DNA of 14,236 nucleotides. It comes from Chloroflexota bacterium. GTDB taxonomy: Bacteria; Chloroflexota; UBA6077; CF-72. Made by a program: the position numbers and the translations under genes. The notes under the pieces were generated by a model, which saw nothing but the letters and a program-made list of their open reading frames with translations, did no database searches and was not told the origin of the DNA. Of the stretch, positions 1-6,105 are shown one piece after another; positions within the stretch are counted from its first letter, which is position 1, and every line of letters starts with the position of its first letter. Location of the stretch: assembly GCA_019247135.1 (NCBI GenBank), contig JAFAPL010000350.1:1-14236 (forward strand), read 5' to 3'.

Positions 1-315
1 CACTGCCGGTGAGGAGATCAGGACAGCGCCTGTTTTGGCCGTCCAGTCGAGCTGAAGACGCGAAACGCTGAATGGGCTGAGCACGTGCTCGAACGGATTC
101 GTGCCGCTGTGGCGCGCGTCATACCGGAACTGGGGCCAGTTCGCGCGGAGCGGCGACGCCGCCTGGACGAGGCTCGCCGGGAGGCTCGCGGGGAAGACGA
201 ACAGCAGGCAGATCAGCCACGCGCTGCCCCGGCGCAGCAGCCGTCGTTTGCTACTTCCCCCGCGAGCGACGCTGCCAGTTGGCCAGCGCTGTAATCGGAG
301 CATCACATTCAACAT
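1..315 (-). CDS. Secreted PQQ-like beta-propeller protein, 5' part only (cut by left edge)
   Basis: An open frame runs from an ATG at 315-313 to the window edge, giving 105 codons without a stop. A Shine-Dalgarno GGAGG (324-328) lies 8 nt upstream of the ATG. The N-terminus is arginine-rich (about residues 8-28), followed by a hydrophobic stretch (WLICLLFVFPASLPASL) and a likely signal-peptidase site after VQA. The mature part begins NWPQFRYDARHSGTNPF, then LQLDWTAKTGAVLISSPAV. The pattern W-P-Q-F-(R/G)-x-D-x-x-x-S-G-x-N followed by W-x-x-x-T-G-x-x-x-x-S-(S/P)-P-x-V is characteristic of the first blade of PQQ-like repeat propellers (BamB-like or secreted WD-like proteins). It is therefore probably exported and acts outside the cytoplasmic membrane. 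Substrate and role cannot be told from this fragment. A 13-bp hairpin separates it from the preceding minus-strand gene, so it may be a separate transcription unit. Confidence 0.8.
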   Translation of the reverse strand, partial: MLNVMLRLQRWPTGSVARGGSSKRRLLRRGSAWLICLLFVFPASLPASLVQAASPLRANWPQFRYDARHSGTNPFEHVLSPFSVSRLQLDWTAKTGAVLISSPAV

Positions 316-371
316 CGGAACCACCTCCCGACATAGTGCTCCAACCCCCCATACGCGCTGACACGCAAGGT

Positions 372-404
372 AGCAGGCGCATCTGAACGAGAGATGCGCC
401 TGCT
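372..404 (-). terminator. Perfect 13-bp hairpin downstream of the small acidic gene
   Basis: AGCAGGCGCATCT (372-384) and its exact reverse complement AGATGCGCCTGCT (392-404) flank a 7-nt loop. The hairpin lies 25 nt beyond the stop of the minus-strand gene at 429-659 and 57 nt before the start of the next minus-strand gene, which is where a transcription terminator would be expected. The minus-strand sequence after the stem (ACCTTGCG) has no real T-tract. It could therefore be an RNA-stabilising 3' structure or a T-less terminator rather than a classic intrinsic terminator. Confidence 0.6.
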
Positions 405-428
405 GCCGACGGTTACCTCACTGAGCGT

Positions 429-659
429 TCAGGCCGAGATCCCTCCGTAGCGCTCTGGATGAGCCGCCTTGAAGTCGTCGCCGACAAAGTCATCGATCTC
501 CTCTTCGCCGGGATCCGGTGCACCCATGCCGGTCACATGCTGGCGAAACGCCTGGTAGTCGGTTGGGTCCTCGCCGTTTTGCGAGCGGATCTGACGCCAC
601 TCATCGTACTGCTGCCGAATACTGGGATTCTCCGCTGAAAGATCTTGAAAGCTTGGCAC
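429..659 (-). CDS. Small acidic hypothetical protein (76 aa)
   Basis: Not recognised. The GTG start (659-657) directly follows the TGA (662-660) of the upstream DUF2382 gene, with an AGGGG-type ribosome site inside the end of that gene, so the two are probably translationally coupled. The protein has no membrane segment or signal peptide. It begins PSFQDLSAENPSIRQQYDEW, a charged helical region with a Y-D-E-W element. It ends in a strongly acidic stretch (about residues 51-62, DPGEEEIDDFVG) and a short tail, HPERYGGISA. The 0-nt spacing to a stress protein suggests it works with the DUF2382 cluster. This reading frame is better supported than the overlapping opposite frames because of its spacing and ribosome site. 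No function is proposed. Confidence 0.65.
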   Translation of the reverse strand: MPSFQDLSAENPSIRQQYDEWRQIRSQNGEDPTDYQAFRQHVTGMGAPDPGEEEIDDFVGDDFKAAHPERYGGISA

Positions 660-1130
660 TCAGTTTTCCCCTTCGTTGACATGCTCCCGCCCGCTCGGCG
701 AATCGACCCGCAATTGTTCGCGCTGAAGTTCCACGTTCACCGGCTCCAGCGTGGACGTGTGGCGTTTTCCGACCTCCACCCGTTCGAACACCACCGCACG
801 CTTCTGGACAATGATGTCCTCCTCGAGCAGGTCCAGCTGAATGACCTGTCCGGGCTCGAGATCGCAAACCTGGAATGGTTCGGGCGCCGCAGCCTCGGCG
901 CCCGAATATTGTTGGTCATCGCCCAGGTCGGCACGCTCGACGACGAGCTCCTCGCGCTGCACAGGAATCTCGAATCTACGCAGCTCGGTGATCACTCGGC
1001 GTCGAATACGTACCCGGCCGACTTCGCGGGAATACGGCCGTTGCTGGACTTCCTCCTCGCGCAATTCGAGCCGCGCGCCCGCGCCGGCACTCGAGGGCAC
1101 GTCGGCCCTCGACTGACGAGCTTCCTCCAT
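660..1130 (-). CDS. Stand-alone DUF2382 (YsnF/AvaK-type) stress protein
   Basis: This is a 156-residue protein. The frame is open further upstream to 1256, but the ATG at 1130-1128 is chosen because it lies 14 nt after the stop of the preceding gene, whereas earlier starts would overlap that gene heavily. Residues about 20-143 form one DUF2382 domain. The first half has LELREEEVQQRPYSREVGRV and the EIPVQREELVVERADL element. The second half has EEDIIVQKRAVVFERVEVGK followed by LEPVNVELQREQLRVD. These match the charged beta-hairpin repeats of B. subtilis YsnF, a general stress protein, and of the cyanobacterial AvaK protein. Unlike the two DUF2382 genes upstream, it carries no partner domain and no C-terminal W/YR module, and its domain is the most diverged. 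It has no export signal. The molecular activity of DUF2382 is not established. Confidence 0.8.
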   Translation of the reverse strand: MEEARQSRADVPSSAGAGARLELREEEVQQRPYSREVGRVRIRRRVITELRRFEIPVQREELVVERADLGDDQQYSGAEAAAPEPFQVCDLEPGQVIQLDLLEEDIIVQKRAVVFERVEVGKRHTSTLEPVNVELQREQLRVDSPSGREHVNEGEN

Positions 1131-1144
1131 GGTGGCACCGACCC

Positions 1145-2380
1145 TTATGCAGGCTCTTCCCAGGCGTCCTGTACCGTGCCGCGTGCACGATCCCACGGGG
1201 TTTCGGGATGCGTCCGCTCCCAATCGGAACGGAGGCGCGGCTCGATCGCGCTCCACTGCTGGCCGCGGTACTCCGGCCGGTTCCGCATCTCGTAGGCGTA
1301 GCGGTAGCTCGGCTCGACTGACTGCCAGTCTCCGGAGCCTGTGCCCGCTCGAGATTGCCAGCGTTGTCGGTAGCGAGACTCGACGGTGCTCCAGCCGGCA
1401 CCCGCGACGCCTGCGTTGCCTTCCTGCTCGATGCGGGCTTCCTCGCGACGCACTGTTGCGGACACCTGCTGCGTGTCGGTCACTTGCTTCTTGTCGACCC
1501 CGACCTCCTCGTAGACCACCGGCCGTTTCTCGACTTCGGCGCGCTCTTCTCGCACCGGAATCTCGATGGTGCGCCCGGCTTCGCTCTCGATCGGACGGTC
1601 GGCAGGCTCGCGATCGACGGCGCGCCGTTCGACGTACACCTCCTCGCGCGTAACAGGCACGTTCAGCGTGCGTTCCTCGGAGACGATCTCCTTACCGAGG
1701 GTGACTTCGCCAGTTTCGACTTGCTGCTTCTGGGCCTGTAGCTGCTCTTCGCGCAATTCGAGCCTCTGCTGTCCAGAGGCGGGCCGACTCGTGTCAGCCG
1801 TCCGAGTTGCTGTACCCGCCTCGCGGCCACCTTCGACGCGTCCGGCGGTCCGCGGCTGGTCGCGAGTCTCGATGTCGTACGCGCCCTGCTGGCGCATAAT
1901 GCGCTGCGCCTCGTCGTAGCGCTGCGGCGCGCGAACAGTTACCAGAGACCGGCCCTGGCGGACCTCACCTTCGTAGTACTCGGCATGCTCCTGCGGGACG
2001 CCCATGCCGACCAGTGCGCCGGCGACCGCGCCCACTCCCGCGCCCACCGCGGCTCCGCCCAATGCCGTGGCAAATGCTCCCGCGGCGATGAACGGACCGA
2101 CGCCCGGAATGGCGAGTGCGCCGATACCGATGAGCCAGCCGCCGAGACCACCGAGCAGGCCACCCACCACGGCACCCGTGGCGGCTCCACCGCCAGCGTG
2201 AGTGCCGGTATCTTCGGCGACGGCACGTGCGTCCTCTTTTTCTGGAGTCAGCACACTGATGTCGTCGCCCCGGAAGCCCGCCTCTTTGAGCGCGTCGATT
2301 GCCCGCCGCGCCGCGGATGGATCTTCGAAAACGCCAACGACGGTCGAACGATTGGATGTTGTTGAACTTGTCGTGGTCAT
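1145..2380 (-). CDS. Modular stress protein: split GSP17M domain with glycine zipper, DUF2382, C-terminal W/YR repeats
   Basis: 411 aa, ATG at 2380-2378 preceded by a strong AGGAGGAGGT site. Residues 13-46 (VVGVFEDPSAARRAIDALKEAGF, DISVLTPE) match the first half of the general stress protein 17M (YflT-like) fold. Residues about 62-128 are a Gly/Ala-rich glycine-zipper hairpin (GAVVGGLLGGLGGWLIG, GAAVGAGVGAVAGALVG) likely to insert into or associate with membrane. Residues 145-171 (SLVTVRAPQRYDEAQRIMRQ, then YDIE) resemble the second half of the same fold. A polar linker leads to DUF2382 (about 206-319: LELREEQLQAQKQQVETGEV, VPVTREEVYVERRAV, VEKRPVVYEEVGVDKKQV). Residues 330-409 hold a repeat of W-x-x-(V/I)-E-x-x-(Y/L)-R units ending TPWDRARGTVQDAWEE, also present in the gene at 4193-5143. 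The role is probably envelope or desiccation/oxidative stress protection, inferred from the families and not demonstrated. Confidence 0.85.
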   Translation of the reverse strand: MTTTSSTTSNRSTVVGVFEDPSAARRAIDALKEAGFRGDDISVLTPEKEDARAVAEDTGTHAGGGAATGAVVGGLLGGLGGWLIGIGALAIPGVGPFIAAGAFATALGGAAVGAGVGAVAGALVGMGVPQEHAEYYEGEVRQGRSLVTVRAPQRYDEAQRIMRQQGAYDIETRDQPRTAGRVEGGREAGTATRTADTSRPASGQQRLELREEQLQAQKQQVETGEVTLGKEIVSEERTLNVPVTREEVYVERRAVDREPADRPIESEAGRTIEIPVREERAEVEKRPVVYEEVGVDKKQVTDTQQVSATVRREEARIEQEGNAGVAGAGWSTVESRYRQRWQSRAGTGSGDWQSVEPSYRYAYEMRNRPEYRGQQWSAIEPRLRSDWERTHPETPWDRARGTVQDAWEEPA

Positions 2381-2427
2381 AAGACCTCCTCCTGGTCTAC
2401 TGGTGTGAATGGTGACGCAAATTCGTG

Positions 2428-3576
2428 TTAGCTCTGGCGCGTTGGTTGGCCGGCCTGCTGTTGACGGCTGAGCAGGAACACCGCGCCAAATAATCCGAGC
2501 ACGCCAACCAGCCGTCCGGCAATGCCTGGCGAAGCGGTCCTTTCAGGCGACGCGCTCGGACTTGCCGCCGCCTGTGCGGGTTCGGGTGCAGCTCGACTGG
2601 CTCCGCCGAATGGACTTCGCGAACGGGGTTCCGGCTGTTGCTCCTGGCCACCCGGCTCGGCCGTACCCGTGGCGACTGCCTGCACGCCGCCGCCCGCCGG
2701 CTCCATCGCCACTTGCCCCTTTTCTGCTTTGGCTTTCGTCTCGGCCAGTGCTGTCGCGCGGCCAGGTTCCTCGAGGAACGCGTTCAGTTCCGCTCCGAGC
2801 ACCAGCACGATCCCGAGCAGGTACACCCAGAACATCAGCAACAGGAACACCCCGAACGCGGCATACGTCTGGAATCCTCTGCCGAAGATCGCCAGGTACA
2901 GCGGAAAGACCTGCAGGATCACGAAGAACAGGACGGTGGCGAGCAGAGCGCCCGGCAGTGCCTGACGCCAGCTCTGAGGTTTGTTGGGCAGGATCTTGTA
3001 AAGCAACAGAAACAGGATGATGGCGCTCACAATCGAGATGGACCATCCGACGGCGCGCCCGACGACCGGTCCTACCGGTACTGCGATAGGCAGTGATCCG
3101 ATCGTGTTCCCAAGCCCGTACGCCGTTGTCGAAATGAGCAACAACGCCGTTGCGATCAGAAGCATCACGATCGCGACGACTCGCTGCAGAAGAAAATTGC
3201 GGTCCTCCACGTGATAGGCCAGGTTGAAGACCATCTGCATGTTAGCGAAGAAGTTGGAACCGCTGAACAGCAGAAGGAGAAGAGAAATAATCGATGCTGC
3301 ACCGGCGCTGTCGTGCATGTTGGCGAGAACGTCTTTGAGCGTCCCCGCCGCCTGGCCCGGTGCGAGAGACGTCAACGATCCGCTCAGTTGATCCAGGCGC
3401 TGGGGATCGCCGAGGACGAAGCCCGCGATCGCCAGCATGCCCAGGAACAGTGGGAACAACGTGTTCAGCGTGCCCCACGCAAGCAGGATCGCCAGGTTTG
3501 CCAGGCGATCGTCCATGATTTTCTTCAGAAATTGACCCGCGCGCGATTTTTGGAATGCTGCGAGTCTCTCCTTCAT
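2428..3576 (-). CDS. YihY/BrkB-family inner-membrane protein with Pro/Ala-rich tail and extra C-terminal TM
   Basis: 382 aa, ATG at 3576-3574 with AAGGAG 8 nt upstream. The first ~270 residues fit the YihY/virulence factor BrkB family: six hydrophobic segments (about 26-54, 92-115, 133-155, 178-195, 207-232, 240-266), the family-like LFPLFLGM near residue 40, and the conserved-type end FWVYLLGIVLVLGAELNAFL. Family members are polytopic inner-membrane proteins of uncertain function; the early RNase BN assignment to YihY was withdrawn in the literature. Residues about 271-350 form a low-complexity Pro/Ala/Ser/Gln linker. A seventh hydrophobic segment (about 353-371, LVGVLGLFGAVFLLSR) follows, with a short basic/polar tail. 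The added linker and anchor are not part of the usual ~280-residue family. It lies 47 nt upstream of the GSP17M/DUF2382 gene and is probably co-transcribed with it. Confidence 0.85.
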   Translation of the reverse strand: MKERLAAFQKSRAGQFLKKIMDDRLANLAILLAWGTLNTLFPLFLGMLAIAGFVLGDPQRLDQLSGSLTSLAPGQAAGTLKDVLANMHDSAGAASIISLLLLLFSGSNFFANMQMVFNLAYHVEDRNFLLQRVVAIVMLLIATALLLISTTAYGLGNTIGSLPIAVPVGPVVGRAVGWSISIVSAIILFLLLYKILPNKPQSWRQALPGALLATVLFFVILQVFPLYLAIFGRGFQTYAAFGVFLLLMFWVYLLGIVLVLGAELNAFLEEPGRATALAETKAKAEKGQVAMEPAGGGVQAVATGTAEPGGQEQQPEPRSRSPFGGASRAAPEPAQAAASPSASPERTASPGIAGRLVGVLGLFGAVFLLSRQQQAGQPTRQS

Positions 3577-3614
3577 CTCAACGGCTCCTTCGCACGTTTT
3601 CCTGTTTTGCGCGG

Positions 3615-4118
3615 TCAGCGATTGCTCATCATTTGCTTGACTGCCATCGCCGCGACGCCGGCCAGAGCTGCTTTCGCAACCGGGCTCTCCAACATGCTCT
3701 GGTTGCTACTCCCGCCGCCACTGGAGCCGGCGCCCAACGCGCCTCCAAGTAGCTGGCCAAGGACGCCGGGCTGTTGCTGGTGCATCTGGCCCGTCACCTG
3801 CGCGAGGTACCCGGCGTCCTGAAAGGCTTCAGGTCCGCCCTGATGAGGGAAGGGCACCCCTTGCTGTTGCGATTGTTGTTGAAGGTATTGCCCGAGTTGC
3901 ATGCGCTGGTCCGGACTCAGGCGCTCGAACGCCTGCTGTGAGGACTGCTGATAGACGTCAGGCGGCAACTGCGGACCTACCTGCTGGAACCGATCGTAGG
4001 CTTCCTGATTCGAAATTCCCTGCCAGGGCGCGCCCTGCTCGTACCGCTGCGTGAAATCCTGGTACTCCTGTTGCTGCTGTCCAGATCCGAGGACCTGCTG
4101 GAGAATGTTCATCGCCAT
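3615..4118 (-). CDS. Glutamine-rich hypothetical protein with Gly-rich C-terminus
   Basis: 167 aa; 37 residues are glutamine. The ATG at 4118-4116 has GGAGG about 12 nt upstream, which is rather long; a second in-frame ATG two codons downstream is possible but would be farther still from that site. The N-terminus (NILQQVLGSGQQQQEYQDF, then RYEQGAPWQGISNQEA) is followed by an LPPDVYQQSSQQAFERLSPD segment. This resembles a small soluble protein type that I recall only as uncharacterised in environmental bacteria, with an R-Y-x-x-G-x-P-x-x-G-x-x-x-x-E-A signature. The C-terminus (about 118-165) is Gly/Ser-rich and ends in an Ala-rich hydrophobic helix (PVAKAALAGVAAMAVKQMM) that could touch the membrane. 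It lies 38 nt upstream of the YihY gene, so co-transcription is likely. No function is proposed. Confidence 0.75.
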   Translation of the reverse strand: MAMNILQQVLGSGQQQQEYQDFTQRYEQGAPWQGISNQEAYDRFQQVGPQLPPDVYQQSSQQAFERLSPDQRMQLGQYLQQQSQQQGVPFPHQGGPEAFQDAGYLAQVTGQMHQQQPGVLGQLLGGALGAGSSGGGSSNQSMLESPVAKAALAGVAAMAVKQMMSNR

Positions 4119-4144
4119 AAATTGGTTGTGCCTCCATTTGGAAA

Positions 4145-4171
4145 GGGGAGACGGCCCGCGGCCGTCTCCCC
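4145..4171 (-). terminator. Intrinsic terminator-like hairpin between DUF2382 gene and Q-rich gene
   Basis: GGGGAGACGGCC (4145-4156) pairs perfectly with GGCCGTCTCCCC (4160-4171) around a 3-nt loop. On the minus strand the stem is followed by TTTCC, a short T-run. It lies 21 nt after the stop of the minus-strand gene at 4193-5143 and about 27 nt before the next start at 4118. The position and 12-bp GC stem support a terminator or attenuator that splits the cluster into two transcription units or sets their relative expression. Confidence 0.75.
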
Positions 4172-4192
4172 GGCATGTACAGCAGGTTCGCT

Positions 4193-5143
4193 TTATTCGC
4201 CCCAGGACTCGCGGACGTCATCGCGGGCACGGTCCCACGGCGTGTTGGGATACTCGCGCTCCCAGCCCTGACGGACCTGCGGCTCGACCTCAGTCCAGGA
4301 CCGACCTTTGTACTCGGGCCGGCCACGCAGTCCGTGGCCATACCGATAGGCAGGCTCGGCATCTTCCCAGCGGCCGCCACTACGGCCGGCCCGTTGCTGC
4401 CAGCGCTGCCGATACTGAGGCATCGCCTCGTCCCAACCCTGGACGTTGACGTCACCGTGGCGCTCGATCCGCGCCTCCTCGCGCCTGACGGTATCGGAAA
4501 CCTGCTGCGATTCGGTGACCTCGCGCTTGCCGACGCCAACTTCCTCGTACACGACGGGCGTCTTCTCGACTTCGACACGCTCCTCACGGACAGGCACGCG
4601 GATCGTCTCCTCCGTGCCGGATCCGATGGGCGTGTCAGAAGGTCGCCGCTCCACCTGGCGCCGATCGATAGTCACCTCTTCGCGGGTAACCGGCACCTCG
4701 AGCGTCTTCTGCTCCTCGACGACGTCCTTGCCGATCTGGACGCGTCCCGTCTCCACCTGCTCTTTGCGCGCCTGAAGTTCTTCCTGGCGCAGCTGCATTC
4801 GCTCGCCGGTTTGCGAGCCGCCGCGTACCTCCGTGGTTCGAGAGCCGCCGCGTACGTCCGTCCCGGAGCCGGACTGCTCCTCCGGGCGACGATCCCAGCC
4901 CATCGTCTCTAGACGGTCTTTCGTCGTGTTCACGTACACGGCGTCGTCGCCGACTTCGGTCACCGCATCGAGTGGAACGTAATACTCCTTCATTCCCAAG
5001 AAGCCGGCGTCGACATTGAAGTAGCGACCACCGGCCATCGTCTCGCCGGCTTTGCCGATCTTGTCACCGTTCTGATCCAGTACGTCCATGCCTTCGCGTA
5101 CCGAATAGCGGCTGCTGCCGCGACCACGTGTGTTCTCCGACAT
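4193..5143 (-). CDS. PRC-barrel + DUF2382 stress protein with C-terminal W/YR repeats
   Basis: 316 aa, ATG at 5143-5141 with an AAGGAGAGGG site just upstream. Residues about 13-77 are a PRC-barrel-like domain (VREGMDVLDQNGDKIGKAGE, FNVDAGFLGMKEYYVPLDAV, DDAVYVN), a small beta-barrel often found with DUF2382. A linker with two VRGGS copies follows. Residues about 117-228 are DUF2382 (LRQEELQARKEQVETGRVQI, VPVTREEVTIDRRQV, VEKTPVVYEEVGVGKREV). Residues 237-314 carry the same W/Y-R repeat module as the gene at 1145-2380, with a shared ending (TPWDRARDDVRESWGE here; TPWDRARGTVQDAWEE there). The two proteins are clear paralogues over DUF2382 and C-terminus but have exchanged N-terminal domains. 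It lacks a signal peptide and is probably cytoplasmic or membrane-associated. It is 40 nt downstream of the TM-helix protein gene. Confidence 0.87.
   Translation of the reverse strand: MSENTRGRGSSRYSVREGMDVLDQNGDKIGKAGETMAGGRYFNVDAGFLGMKEYYVPLDAVTEVGDDAVYVNTTKDRLETMGWDRRPEEQSGSGTDVRGGSRTTEVRGGSQTGERMQLRQEELQARKEQVETGRVQIGKDVVEEQKTLEVPVTREEVTIDRRQVERRPSDTPIGSGTEETIRVPVREERVEVEKTPVVYEEVGVGKREVTESQQVSDTVRREEARIERHGDVNVQGWDEAMPQYRQRWQQRAGRSGGRWEDAEPAYRYGHGLRGRPEYKGRSWTEVEPQVRQGWEREYPNTPWDRARDDVRESWGE
4815..4861. repeat. Two-copy 27-nt-period in-frame repeat in the PRC/DUF2382 linker
   Basis: GAGCCGCCGCGTACCTCCGT (4815-4834) recurs with one mismatch as GAGCCGCCGCGTACGTCCGT (4842-4861). The 27-nt offset equals nine codons, so the protein linker contains two VRGGS-type units (TDVRGGSRT and TEVRGGSQT). 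This looks like a recent in-frame duplication that lengthens the flexible linker between the PRC barrel and DUF2382. Confidence 0.8.
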
Positions 5144-5165
5144 ACCCTCTCCTTACTTCACTTTC

Positions 5166-5182
5166 TCCCCGAAATTTGGGGA
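5166..5182 (-). other. Short inverted repeat between TM-helix gene and PRC/DUF2382 gene
   Basis: TCCCC (5166-5170) and GGGGA (5178-5182) flank an AT-rich 7-nt loop (GAAATTT). It lies in the 40-nt gap between two minus-strand genes, just upstream of the AAGGAGAGGG ribosome site of the downstream gene, and has no following T-tract. It may be a weak RNA processing or attenuation element in an otherwise continuous transcript. The stem is only 5 bp, so chance is possible. Confidence 0.3.
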
Positions 5183-5183
5183 C

Positions 5184-5936
5184 TTACTCATTGGCCGCGC
5201 TTACCCGGCGTTGCGCCGAGTCCGCTGCCTGCGAGAGTCTGGGTGCAGCTGCCTGACTGCGTTCGTACCAGCCGCGTACGATCTGCGCGGCGGTGTCGCG
5301 CCCGCCCAGGCCGAACGCCAGTCCGGTCGCGAGTGCGACCGACCCAACAACGGCCATGAACAGGGTGTTGACCAGCGTGGTCGCGATGCCAATCTGATTG
5401 ACGGCGATCACGATGGCGAAGGCCCATACCGCGACCCGCGCGATGGTCGCCAGCAGGTCCGGATTGCCGAGGCCCGACTCGGCGGTGGCTCCACGCACCA
5501 GACTGGCCAGTGCGTTGGCTGCCAGCCCGGCGAGCACCAGGATGACCAGTGCGACGACCAGGTTTGGCAACCAGAGCAGCAACTGCTCCAGCACCTGGGA
5601 CACCGCCGGAAGACCAAGGGCGTCAAACGCGGAGACCAGGACGATCAGGCGTATGAACCACTTCGCGAGATCGGCGAGCACGCCCGCGGCATCTTTGCGG
5701 ATGCCCATCTTCTCCACGAAATCCGCGAAACCGGACCGCCGCGCCAGGTCGTTGAAGCGTACGGCGCGCAGGATCGCCGCGACCGCCGCGGCAACCGCCG
5801 AGGCGATGAACCAGCCGATGATCAGGATGACGAGAAAACCGATGATCTTCGGGATGGAACTCAGCAGGATTGCCAGCGCCGTGGCGACAGACGTCAACAG
5901 GGCCTGCCCCCAGTCCGAAACCGGAGCAGTCGACAT
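5184..5936 (-). CDS. MscS-like TM-helix-repeat membrane protein lacking the cytoplasmic beta domain
   Basis: 250 aa from the ATG at 5936-5934. This start is preferred over an in-frame one 12 codons upstream because AGGAGG lies about 7 nt before it. Hydrophobic segments lie at about 15-58 (two helices), 92-108, 118-147, 163-182 and 188-212. Paired segments such as SIPKIIGFLVILIIGWFIA and WLPNLVVALVILVLAGLAAN are typical of the conserved TM-helix repeat found in small-conductance mechanosensitive channel relatives. The last segment, VALATGLAFGLGGRDTAAQI, matches the pore-lining helix and exit motif of MscS-type proteins. The protein then stops after ~30 polar residues, with no MscS beta or alpha/beta C-domain. 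It may form a reduced channel or a regulatory subunit; the stress-gene context would suit an osmotic role, which is inference. Confidence 0.82.
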   Translation of the reverse strand: MSTAPVSDWGQALLTSVATALAILLSSIPKIIGFLVILIIGWFIASAVAAAVAAILRAVRFNDLARRSGFADFVEKMGIRKDAAGVLADLAKWFIRLIVLVSAFDALGLPAVSQVLEQLLLWLPNLVVALVILVLAGLAANALASLVRGATAESGLGNPDLLATIARVAVWAFAIVIAVNQIGIATTLVNTLFMAVVGSVALATGLAFGLGGRDTAAQIVRGWYERSQAAAPRLSQAADSAQRRVSAANE

Positions 5937-6045
5937 GTGCGTTCCTCCTGTGGGATACGCGCGAATGGCCACCAGTGGAAGGTGCTCGGCACGAGCCGAT
6001 GCTTCCCGGCGTGGCGAGGGCGTGTAACGATTCGGTCCTGTTCCG

Positions 6046-6061
6046 TTCTGCAGTTGCAGAA
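6046..6061. promoter_or_regulatory. Candidate operator: 7-bp inverted repeat upstream of TM-helix gene
   Basis: TTCTGCA (6046-6052) and TGCAGAA (6055-6061) form a perfect inverted repeat with a 2-nt centre, about 110 nt upstream of the start at 5936 and inside the 169-nt gap after the sigma-like gene. This size and location suit a dimeric regulator binding site. No confident -35/-10 pair was found next to it, so the call is tentative. Confidence 0.25.
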
Positions 6062-6105
6062 GGCGTGCCTGTGCGAAACCCGGCGCCTGGATGCGGTCGA
6101 CCCCA

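Noticed and set aside
85..361. Two plus-strand frames at the left end
   Set aside because: They oppose the minus-strand frame at 1-315, which has a ribosome site, a signal peptide and a recognisable PQQ-like first blade. The plus frames have biased composition and no family features.
645..1295. 216-residue plus-strand frame opposite the minimal DUF2382 gene
   Set aside because: DUF2382 is clearly encoded on the minus strand. The plus frame is a mirror of GC-rich coding sequence with no family features.
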